Positions 49,356 through 57,193 of a DNA stretch of 64,000 bases are shown in pieces (position 1 is the stretch's first letter; each line of letters begins with the position of its first letter). The translations under genes were made by a program, and so were the position numbers. Under the pieces are notes generated by a model that did no database searches, had not been told where the DNA came from, and saw only the letters and a program-made list of their open reading frames with translations. Source of the stretch: an uncultured marine group I thaumarchaeote (GTDB taxonomy: Archaea; Thermoproteota; Nitrososphaeria; Nitrososphaerales; Nitrosopumilaceae); contig CACFJZ010000001.1 in assembly GCA_902566725.1 (NCBI GenBank), positions 1 to 64,000 of the forward strand, read 5' to 3'.

Positions 49356-51065
49356 CTATGAAGGTAATATCATATCCTTTAATCCAGTTCCAGGTGCAAC
49401 AAATGGTAAAACATCTTCTTCAGGATCAATTGGGATGTCAATTACAGTTGCGACATCGCTGTTTAATCCATCTTTGATTGCTTTTTCAAGCTCATCCATT
49501 GATTGTGCACGTATTCCTTGTGCGCCGTATGATTCAGCTAATTTAACATAATCAGGACATTTCTTAAGATCAACACCAACCATTCTGCGGTCATAGAAAG
49601 TTCGCTGCCATTGTGCAACCATTCCTAATGAATAATTATTAATCAAGAATACAATTACAGGTAAGTCTTCTAAGACAGCAGTTGCAAGTGAATGTTCAGT
49701 CATGTTAAAGCTACCATCACCTGCAATGTCAACAACAGGTACATCAGGACGTGCAGTTTTTGCACCAATAGCAGCTGGAAATCCCCAACCCATAGTTCCT
49801 AAACCGGTAGAACTAAAGAAAGTTCCAGGATGTATGGCGTCAAAGAATAATGATGCCCACATTTGATGTTGTCCAACTTCAGTTGTAACAATAGATTCCT
49901 TAGGAAGTAATTCTCTTAATTTTCTAAGGATTTTTGCAGCACCCATTTCGCCAGGATGTAATTTTAAATTTTCACGCCAATATTGTTTTGTTTCTTTTAC
50001 ATGTTTTAACCAAGGATTGTCATCTGAAGGTCTAACAGCTTTATCCATCAATAATTTACCAAATATTCTCAATGAGGTACGTACATCACCTACTACGGCA
50101 ACAGAAGTTGTTTGATTCTTACCAATTTCTGCAGGATCAACATCCATATGAATAATCTTCAAGTTCTTTTCAAATTCTTCAAAAGTGCCAACAGAACGGT
50201 CTGAGAATCTTGTTCCAATTGCTAAAACACAATCAGCCTCAGTCATTAATTTATTAGCTTCAGCATGACCATGCATTCCAATTGGACCTAACGATAAAGG
50301 ATGGTCTTCAGGGAATGCACCTTTTCCTTTGAATGTAGTCACAACAGGAATCATTAGTAATTCAGCAATTGATTGTAATTCTGCAAATGCTGATGAAATA
50401 ATTACACCACCGCCTGCAAGAATAATTGGTTTTTGAGCAGATAACAATAATTCTACTGCACGTGCAGTATTTTGCATATCAGGATCAGTCCATGGATGAT
50501 AACCGGGTACTCTAACTTCATCAGGAAATGGAATGTTAGCTTCATTTTGTTGGACATCTTTTGGGATATCTAATAGAACAGGTCCTGGACGTCCAGTTTC
50601 AGCAATGTAAAATCCTTGTTTTACCATAGTTGGAATTTCTTCAGGAGTTCTAGGTTGATATGAATATTTTAAAGCAGGATTTGCCATACCGATAATATCA
50701 CTTTCTTGGAATGCATCTTTTCCAATCATTGCCACAGGTACTTGTCCAGTAACTGCAACCATTGGAGCTGAATCTGCCTGAGCAGTTGCAATTCCAGTTA
50801 AGAGATTTGTTGCACCAGGTCCAGAAGTTGCAAAACATACACCAGGTTTTCTGCTAACTCTACCAAAACCATCTGCCATATGAGCAGCAGATTGTTCATG
50901 TCTTACCAAAATATGACGAATGTTACTTTTTCCCAATTCATCATACATTGGAAGGTTCGCACCTCCCGGTAGACCGAAGACTTCCTTTACTCCTTCTTTT
51001 TCCAATGCTTTCATAAGCGCAGTTGCGCCGATCATAGTTTCATTCATTTTATTATTATCACTCAT
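49356..51065 (-). CDS. ilvB: Acetolactate synthase large subunit
   Basis: GATALMKALEKEGVKEVFGLPGGANLPMYD; GDGSFNMTEHSLATAVLEDLPVIVFLINN ThDP motif. Confidence 0.97.
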   Translation of the reverse strand: MSDNNKMNETMIGATALMKALEKEGVKEVFGLPGGANLPMYDELGKSNIRHILVRHEQSAAHMADGFGRVSRKPGVCFATSGPGATNLLTGIATAQADSAPMVAVTGQVPVAMIGKDAFQESDIIGMANPALKYSYQPRTPEEIPTMVKQGFYIAETGRPGPVLLDIPKDVQQNEANIPFPDEVRVPGYHPWTDPDMQNTARAVELLLSAQKPIILAGGGVIISSAFAELQSIAELLMIPVVTTFKGKGAFPEDHPLSLGPIGMHGHAEANKLMTEADCVLAIGTRFSDRSVGTFEEFEKNLKIIHMDVDPAEIGKNQTTSVAVVGDVRTSLRIFGKLLMDKAVRPSDDNPWLKHVKETKQYWRENLKLHPGEMGAAKILRKLRELLPKESIVTTEVGQHQMWASLFFDAIHPGTFFSSTGLGTMGWGFPAAIGAKTARPDVPVVDIAGDGSFNMTEHSLATAVLEDLPVIVFLINNYSLGMVAQWQRTFYDRRMVGVDLKKCPDYVKLAESYGAQGIRAQSMDELEKAIKDGLNSDVATVIDIPIDPEEDVLPFVAPGTGLKDMILPS

Positions 51066-51089
51066 AATCCTAATTTAATCGTGTAATTG

Positions 51090-51105
51090 GCTGTATGTCT
51101 ACAGC
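51090..51105 (-). promoter_or_regulatory. Small hairpin overlapping leader-peptide stop upstream of ilvB
   Basis: Reverse strand GCTGT-AGACAT-ACAGC: perfect 5-bp stem, 6-nt loop. Confidence 0.55.
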
Positions 51106-51161
51106 AGCAGGTCAACTAGCAAGGTAATACCAAAAGTGCCAATTGTTGCTTGTTGTTGCAT
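51099..51161 (-). CDS. Putative branched-chain-amino-acid leader peptide (20 aa; not in ORF track)
   Basis: ATG CAA CAA CAA GCA ACA ATT GGC ACT TTT GGT ATT ACC TTG CTA GTT GAC CTG CTG CTG TAG = MQQQATIGTFGITLLVDLLL*, 33 nt before ilvB ATG. Confidence 0.45.
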   Translation of the reverse strand: MQQQATIGTFGITLLVDLLL

Positions 51162-51220
51162 AGTAAATTCAAAATTAGGAGATGCACCTATAAACATTCC
51201 TTTTTGAGAAATGGTATAAC

Positions 51221-51625
51221 ATGTCAGAGCAAGAAGAAATTATCAGAATCATTGAGACATTCTTTGAGATTGGGAAATCAAAAAAACTAGAGATTCTAAA
51301 AGACATTCAAGTGAATGATTCATCATTTTCAAGTTTTAGTGATGTTCCACCATATGATCTAAAAGACTATGCAACAACTATAGCATTAGAAGAATTACGA
51401 TTTGTCAGCATATCAGACTATGATTATAAAATAAACAATACCAAAATAAGCATATTTGGAGATACTGCAGTAGTTGCTTTAGAATTAGTTCAAAAAGGAA
51501 TGCTTGTGGATAACAAAGCATTCACAGGAGAACATATTACAATTGGAGGAAGAGCAACCTTTGTCTTAATTAAAAAGCCAACATGGAAAATAGTCCATAT
51601 TCATTTGTCAAAGTTAGATAATTAG
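51221..51625 (+). CDS. SnoaL/NTF2-like domain protein
   Basis: EIIRIIETFFEIGKSKKLEILKDI...GDTAVVALELVQKG...GRATFVLIKKPTWKIVHIHLSKL. Confidence 0.75.
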   Translation: MSEQEEIIRIIETFFEIGKSKKLEILKDIQVNDSSFSSFSDVPPYDLKDYATTIALEELRFVSISDYDYKINNTKISIFGDTAVVALELVQKGMLVDNKAFTGEHITIGGRATFVLIKKPTWKIVHIHLSKLDN

Positions 51626-52578
51626 TTACGTTTTTTTGATTTTTTATTAGAGTTCTTTTTTTGTTTGTTGTTTTGTTTGTTGTTTTGTTTGTTGTTTTGT
51701 TTGTTGTTTTGTTTGTTGTTTTTTGATTTTTGATTTGGTTTACCAGACAATTGTTTGTATAATGCAAATGCTTGATCAGCATTGTTACTTCCATGTACTA
51801 TTGAATGAACTGCTTTAATCATTGCAACAGGGTTTTCAGATTGCCAAATATTACGTCCCATATCTACACCAACTGCACCTGCTTTTAGAGCATCATAAGT
51901 TAGTTTTAGAGCATCTTTTTCAGGGATTTTTTTGCCACCTGCAATTATTATTGGAACAGGACATGAATTTACAACTTTTTCAAAGTTTTCACAATAGTAT
52001 GTTTTAACAATATGTGCGCCTTGTTCAGCAGCTGTCCTACATGCAAGGGAAAGATATCGAGCATCTTTGGTTCCTATTTCTTTTCCTACAGCTGTTACAG
52101 CTAAAACAGGAATTCCATATTCTTCAGCTTCATTAACTAACTTTCCAAGATTTACAATTGTTTGATATTCATATTTTGAGCCAACAAATATTGACATTGC
52201 AACTGCAGAAACATTTAGTCGTAAAGCATCTTTTATGCTGACGGTAATATCCTCTTGAGATAGATCTTCACCAATAATGCTAGTACCTCCAGAAACACGT
52301 AATACGATAGGTACAGGATAATCAGGATTTACAGAAGTTCTTAATGCACCACGAGTAATCATTAATGAATCACAATGCTTTGCCAATGGAGCGATTGTTT
52401 TTTTCAGGTCTTCTAGTTTTTCAGTTGGTCCTAAGAAATAACCATGATCAACTGCAAGCATTAATGCACGATTATCTGCAGGAGTGATTATTCTTGCAAT
52501 TCTATTTTTTAAGCCCCAGTCCATTTTCTTATTTTGTTGAAAAAAAATTGCCTTTCTTAAGCCTTTCTTAGTTCTCAA
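51622..52578 (-). CDS. DhnA/LsrF-type class I aldolase with Asn/Lys/Gln repeat tail
   Basis: LMLAVDHGYFLGPTEKL; VLAVTAVGKE; PVPIIIAGGKK; C-terminal (NNKQ)n tail. Start probably internal Met MDWGLKNRIAR. Confidence 0.85.
   Translation of the reverse strand: MRTKKGLRKAIFFQQNKKMDWGLKNRIARIITPADNRALMLAVDHGYFLGPTEKLEDLKKTIAPLAKHCDSLMITRGALRTSVNPDYPVPIVLRVSGGTSIIGEDLSQEDITVSIKDALRLNVSAVAMSIFVGSKYEYQTIVNLGKLVNEAEEYGIPVLAVTAVGKEIGTKDARYLSLACRTAAEQGAHIVKTYYCENFEKVVNSCPVPIIIAGGKKIPEKDALKLTYDALKAGAVGVDMGRNIWQSENPVAMIKAVHSIVHGSNNADQAFALYKQLSGKPNQKSKNNKQNNKQNNKQNNKQNNKQKKNSNKKSKKRN
51661..51720. repeat. Five perfect tandem copies of a 12-bp unit TTGTTTGTTGTT
   Basis: Read directly from the sequence; in frame within the aldolase C-terminus. 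Confidence 0.98.
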
Positions 52579-53596
52579 TAATTATTTTCATGGCATTATC
52601 GCCAGTTTTTGCATGTTCAAATGCTTTTTGGGATTCCTCTAAGGAATATTTGTGAGTGATGAGAGATTTTACATCAACATTTCCTGACGATATTAATTCA
52701 AGAGCTTCTTTTGTGTCATGATCAGATGCAGCATAAGTTGTGACGATACTAATTTCTTTAGAATAAACAAGACTCATATCAATTTCAGTGGTTGCACCTT
52801 TATTTGGCACACCAAACATTACAACGGTTCCACCTTTTCTTACAAGTTTTAGAGCATCCTGAAATGCATGTAAGCTACTAGTTGCAACTATTGCAACATC
52901 AACACCAATACTTGTTTCATCGTGAATTTTTTCTGCTAATTTAGGATCATCAGAACGAATTGACGTGACATTGAATTTTTTTACAAAATCTAGTCTAAAG
53001 TCATTTAAGTCCATACAGAATATTTTTGAGAAACCAAATGATTTAGCAAGTAAAACATGCATCATGCCAGTTGGACCAACACCCAATATTGCAGCCGTAT
53101 CATTTTTTTGATATTTGAACTTGGACCAAGCACGAACACAGCATGCAAATGGTTCAATTAAAGCAGCTTCTTCATAGGATACATGTTCAGGTAATTTCAA
53201 GACACCGCCATGAATTACATTCCATTCAGGTACAACGTAATTATCAGCAAGACCGCATGGGTTCAAATTTGATTCATAGTATTTTTTACACATAGTTTCA
53301 TTTCCATGACTGCATTCATGACAATCTTTTGAATAACATGCAACATGATGATGAGTAAAAACACGATCTCCTATTTTAAAATCAGAAATATTACTTCCAA
53401 TCTTTATAACTTCACCTGCAGGTTCATGACCTAACCGCATTGATGGTTGACCATATTTTCCAAATACTTTTTCAACATCAGAGCCACAAATTCCACATGA
53501 TTGCATTTTTATCAATAATTCATTAGGTTTTAAATCAGAGATATCAAAATCTTCTATTTCGATTTTTGAGTTACCTTTTACAACAGCTGCTTTCAT
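52568..53596 (-). CDS. Zinc-dependent (MDR) alcohol dehydrogenase, sorbitol/threonine dehydrogenase-like
   Basis: CGICGSDVEKVFG; GHEPAGEV; ILGVGPTGMMHVLLAKSFG. Confidence 0.92.
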   Translation of the reverse strand: MKAAVVKGNSKIEIEDFDISDLKPNELLIKMQSCGICGSDVEKVFGKYGQPSMRLGHEPAGEVIKIGSNISDFKIGDRVFTHHHVACYSKDCHECSHGNETMCKKYYESNLNPCGLADNYVVPEWNVIHGGVLKLPEHVSYEEAALIEPFACCVRAWSKFKYQKNDTAAILGVGPTGMMHVLLAKSFGFSKIFCMDLNDFRLDFVKKFNVTSIRSDDPKLAEKIHDETSIGVDVAIVATSSLHAFQDALKLVRKGGTVVMFGVPNKGATTEIDMSLVYSKEISIVTTYAASDHDTKEALELISSGNVDVKSLITHKYSLEESQKAFEHAKTGDNAMKIIIEN

Positions 53597-53620
53597 GTTA
53601 GATGATAATTTTTTCTATAT

Positions 53621-53968
53621 TTATACACCGAGGATTTTTTTGAGCATTACTCTATAATCAACCTCAGATTTTTCACTTCCTGATGCGGGCAGGGCAAAAA
53701 CTAAAGGTGTAGACTTTTCTGCACGTAATTTTGTTAGTTGATCATTGATTTTTTCAGTTAAATCATCACTTACAAGAACAAGACCAACTTCAGAATCATT
53801 GTATAATTTTTTGATTTCGTCAAAGGCATCTTCGGGGGATTCTACAATTTTACCTTGAACTCCAGCAAGTTGGAAACTAGTAACAAAGACTCGACTTCCA
53901 ACAGTGATTACCTTCATTAAATCGACTCTTAAGACATGCAATTTAACCGTTTCAAAAAATTCAAACAT
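53621..53968 (-). CDS. atpF: A/V-type ATP synthase subunit F (start probably MKVITVGS, ~53917)
   Basis: GSRVFVTSFQLAGVQGKIVESPEDAFDEIKKL...VGLVLVSDDL. Confidence 0.85.
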   Translation of the reverse strand: MFEFFETVKLHVLRVDLMKVITVGSRVFVTSFQLAGVQGKIVESPEDAFDEIKKLYNDSEVGLVLVSDDLTEKINDQLTKLRAEKSTPLVFALPASGSEKSEVDYRVMLKKILGV

Positions 53969-53987
53969 TACTAAATAAAATAATAGT

Positions 53988-54182
53988 ATGGAAGACCCAA
54001 AAGAGATCGACTCAGTCTATTGGGATGAAGAGAGTAAATCATGGAAGACAGAGAAGATCACAGTAGAAGAGTACCATGGATTTACAGAATGCCGATATTG
54101 CCAGAGTCCAATGTCACATAATGTAAAAACAAATGGTGAATTCAAGGTTGTTTATGTTAGATGCAGATGTTCTAGAAGTTAA
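53988..54182 (+). CDS. Small Cys-containing protein (possible zinc ribbon)
   Basis: CRYCQSPMSHNVKTNGEFKVVYVRCRC: CxxC...CxC. Confidence 0.7.
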   Translation: MEDPKEIDSVYWDEESKSWKTEKITVEEYHGFTECRYCQSPMSHNVKTNGEFKVVYVRCRCSRS

Positions 54183-54739
54183 CTACAGTTTCTGATACAG
54201 ATGAATGCAATTTCCTGAGTTCCTTCCATACCATGTCGATTTGGAACTATACCAACTCTATATTGCATTTCTTCATCATATTCAATATCAAACTGAGTTG
54301 TCAATGTAACTGCTTTTTGAGGTTCTAAATCAATCAATGATAATTCACTATCGCCGTATCCAACAAATGTTGGGCTGTAACGTGTGTTTGAATCATCATA
54401 AAGATGAAGTTGACCGCCAGTTAATCTAACAATCTCACTTCCCTTATTTTCAGCAGTTACCTGAATTTGAAAATACGTGTGTTCAGGTTTTTCATTCGAA
54501 GCCTCGATTAGTCCTCTATCAATTTCAGCTTGTTCAGCTATTTTGAATTCTTTAGTTTTTTCAAGATATTCAAAGTTTGCAACATATTGAATGTCAAACA
54601 TGATATCACCAACTTGTATTGGTTCTCCAAAGTTGGATACCTTAACATCAGTTAGAACTTCATCAGAATAGAAAAGAAAAGAGATACCAATTACTGTTAA
54701 TATTGCTCCAATTACAATAACTCCGCCGATTCTAACCAA
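54179..54739 (-). CDS. DUF4352-like secreted/anchored protein
   Basis: N-terminal TM; EHTYFQIQVTAENKGSEIVRLTGGQLHLYDDSNTRYSP. Confidence 0.75.
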   Translation of the reverse strand: MVRIGGVIVIGAILTVIGISFLFYSDEVLTDVKVSNFGEPIQVGDIMFDIQYVANFEYLEKTKEFKIAEQAEIDRGLIEASNEKPEHTYFQIQVTAENKGSEIVRLTGGQLHLYDDSNTRYSPTFVGYGDSELSLIDLEPQKAVTLTTQFDIEYDEEMQYRVGIVPNRHGMEGTQEIAFICIRNCS

Positions 54740-54756
54740 TCTAACTTTTAATCAGT

Positions 54757-55710
54757 TTATTCGACTATAATTGTACCTTCCATCCATGGATGGACCATAC
54801 AGAAGTAAGTGTAAGTTCCTGCATCAGATAATGTTACAGAATAACTTGCATTTGCCATAATTAGACTTGTATCAAATACACCATCAGGGCCATCTGCTGC
54901 AGAACCGCTAGTAGATGTGTGTGGTGCAGTATCAGTGTTCGAGAAGGTTACTGTTCCGCCTGCTGCAATTGTAACTGTAGATGGAGTGTAACATTCAGTA
55001 GCTTCACATCCTGGTGCTCCAGAACCTGCGACTGGTTCAACAGTTGCTTCCATTGGAGCCTTTGCGGCAGCTGCTTCAGCTGCTGCTTTCTCTGCTGCTG
55101 CTTTCTCTGCTGCTGCGTTCTCTGCTGCTGCTTTCTCTGCTGCTGCGGCTTCTGCTGCTTCTGCTGCCATCATTGCTTCATGTTCTTTAGAATCTTCAGA
55201 GTGACCCATAGAGTGTCCTCCAGATTTGTAACCTTCACCGAAAATCATAACTTTTTGAGAGTTTGCCATAAAATCAATTGTTAATCGTTTTCCTACTTGA
55301 GTGAATTCAACTTCTTCACCATCAATTGTTACAAAGTATGCTCCATCTTCAAATGGAGTAACTGCATCATCTGTTACTGTAATTGTTAATTGTCCGTCTA
55401 GTCTAGAGTCCATCATAATTTTTACTGCATTGTGATGTTCATCTTGAGAAATAGAATCAACTATACCACCTCTGATTGTATATTTCAAATTCTCACTTGA
55501 GGAAGTTTGAGGTGCTGCCTGTGGAGCCATGCTAGGTGTTGGTGCAGGTGCTGCTGCAGGAGCTGGTGGTGGAGAATATGTTTGTGCAGGTGCTGCAACA
55601 CTTGGTGCTGTTGGAGCAGTGTCTGCTTGCAAAAGTCCACCCATTAAAGCGATCATTGCTGCAGCAAAAGCGATTGAGAATATTACACCAAATTTGTCTG
55701 CAGATGTCAT
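54757..55710 (-). CDS. Plastocyanin-like blue copper protein with Ala/Glu/Lys stalk
   Basis: C-terminus VTIAAGGTVTFSNTDTAPHTSTSG...GTYTYFCMVHPWMEGTIIVE (type 1 Cu ligands H, C, H, M); N-terminal hydrophobic segment. Confidence 0.93.
   Translation of the reverse strand: MTSADKFGVIFSIAFAAAMIALMGGLLQADTAPTAPSVAAPAQTYSPPPAPAAAPAPTPSMAPQAAPQTSSSENLKYTIRGGIVDSISQDEHHNAVKIMMDSRLDGQLTITVTDDAVTPFEDGAYFVTIDGEEVEFTQVGKRLTIDFMANSQKVMIFGEGYKSGGHSMGHSEDSKEHEAMMAAEAAEAAAAEKAAAENAAAEKAAAEKAAAEAAAAKAPMEATVEPVAGSGAPGCEATECYTPSTVTIAAGGTVTFSNTDTAPHTSTSGSAADGPDGVFDTSLIMANASYSVTLSDAGTYTYFCMVHPWMEGTIIVE
55080..55166. repeat. Degenerate 15-bp tandem repeat encoding EKAAA-type units
   Basis: GCTGCTTTCTCTGCT unit repeated with one GCTGCGTTCTCTGCT variant. 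Confidence 0.85.
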
Positions 55711-55793
55711 GTCTTGTCATTTTTCTAGGTAATTTAAATATCTAATGATCTTGCCTAAACTAGATTTATTTGCGCATGTTTTGAGAATATGAC

Positions 55794-56096
55794 ATGGCAG
55801 AAGTTGATTCAAGTAAGAAAGTCTATCTTTTCCTTCATGGAAGAATGGACTTGCATGAGAAAATGCTGAATTCATTAGAAAGTAATGGATTTCAAAAAGA
55901 CAATGCAATCATGGGCAATCCAAAACAAGCAGGCGAAGTTGGAGACTATATGGTGCAGTTATGGCCACCAGGACCAAACCCTAACCATATCAAAGTTCAA
56001 CAAATTACTGCAGTAGAAGAATGTGAGCCAGAAGGAATGATTGGGGTTTGGAAAGGAGTTTCCAAAGAAGATCTTTTTGAGATTAATCTAGAGTGA
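55794..56096 (+). CDS. Hypothetical protein
   Basis: 100-aa ORF with coding-like composition. Confidence 0.7.
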   Translation: MAEVDSSKKVYLFLHGRMDLHEKMLNSLESNGFQKDNAIMGNPKQAGEVGDYMVQLWPPGPNPNHIKVQQITAVEECEPEGMIGVWKGVSKEDLFEINLE

Positions 56097-56399
56097 TTAT
56101 AAATCACTTACAATTCCAGAAATGAATGATTCGTATTCATCGTCATTGAATTCGATAATTTCAAATTTATTTTCTTTTTTTGCAAGAAATACAGATTCTA
56201 AATGATAGCAAGGAGAATTACTTTTAATCATTCCAAAATAATATCCAGAACATGAACAGAAATTGGATTGTGGATCAATCCAATGTTCTTTCTCTTTTCC
56301 AACGATAGTCCAGATTTCTCTTTGGCTGGGGTTAAAACGATGTAGTTTAACTCTTCTTTCAGTTACAACAGCATTAATCTTTTCTTGTTTAGTAGACAT
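56097..56399 (-). CDS. SWIM zinc-finger domain protein
   Basis: CSCSGYYFGMIKSNSPCYHL (CxCx(n)CxH). Confidence 0.85.
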   Translation of the reverse strand: MSTKQEKINAVVTERRVKLHRFNPSQREIWTIVGKEKEHWIDPQSNFCSCSGYYFGMIKSNSPCYHLESVFLAKKENKFEIIEFNDDEYESFISGIVSDL

Positions 56400-56429
56400 A
56401 AGGAATTAATCTAAGACAAACGTATAATC

Positions 56430-57179
56430 TTGATGGTAAACACAAGAATAATAGATTCAGAACCAGCACTAATACTAGAAAATGATGAAAAAAATTTGGT
56501 AATTTCTGATCTTCATATAGGATTCGAACATAAATTTTCATCAAACAAGATAGCAAATAGTAAGAATTCTTCAGTTAATGATATAATTGACAATGTGAAG
56601 AAAATTATAAAAAAAGAAAATCCAGATACATTGATTTTATTAGGCGATGTTAAGTCAAGCATACAAAATATAACAAAATCAGAATGGAATGATGTTCCAT
56701 ATTTTTTTGAAGAGTTGAATTCATTAGAAATAATATTAGTTCCAGGAAATCATGACGCAAACATTACAAGATTAATTCCTGACAATGTAACACTAATCAG
56801 TTCTAAAGGCATGATTATTGATGATGTTTTGTTAACACATGGACATACAATGCCATCAAAGAATTATTCAAATATAAACAACATCATAATGGGACATATA
56901 CATCCAGTGTATTTTGATGAAAATTCTTTGTTAAATGGAAAAAGAATTTGGATTTCAATTAAAACAGATAAATCAAAAATTTTTCCATCTACAAAAGGAA
57001 AAATCAACATTACAATTATTCCATCTTTCAATCCTTATTTTTATGCCACAGAAAAACGATATTACAAAAAATCAATTTCACCAATAGTTGAGAAAATCAA
57101 AGATTCGGCAATTGCAAAGATTGCAACTTTAGATGGAACCATAATTGGAAATGAGTCAATTATTAATCAGGTTTTGTAG
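56430..57179 (+). CDS. Metallophosphoesterase (archaeal ICC-like)
   Basis: ISDLHIGFEH; LLGDVKS; VPGNHDA; LTHGHT; GHIHPV. Confidence 0.93.
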   Translation: MMVNTRIIDSEPALILENDEKNLVISDLHIGFEHKFSSNKIANSKNSSVNDIIDNVKKIIKKENPDTLILLGDVKSSIQNITKSEWNDVPYFFEELNSLEIILVPGNHDANITRLIPDNVTLISSKGMIIDDVLLTHGHTMPSKNYSNINNIIMGHIHPVYFDENSLLNGKRIWISIKTDKSKIFPSTKGKINITIIPSFNPYFYATEKRYYKKSISPIVEKIKDSAIAKIATLDGTIIGNESIINQVL

Positions 57180-57193
57180 GAGGGTTTGAAAAA

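Noticed and set aside
51661-51720. Tandem repeat considered as CRISPR-like array
   Set aside because: 12-bp units are contiguous with no spacers and lie in a coding frame.
51570-51794. Minus ORF with NKTTNKTTNKTTNK
   Set aside because: Alternate frame of the 12-bp repeat within the aldolase gene.
54919-55284. Cys-rich plus-strand ORF (CCFLCCCFLCCCVLCCC)
   Set aside because: Antisense of the GCTGCT Ala-repeat in the copper protein.
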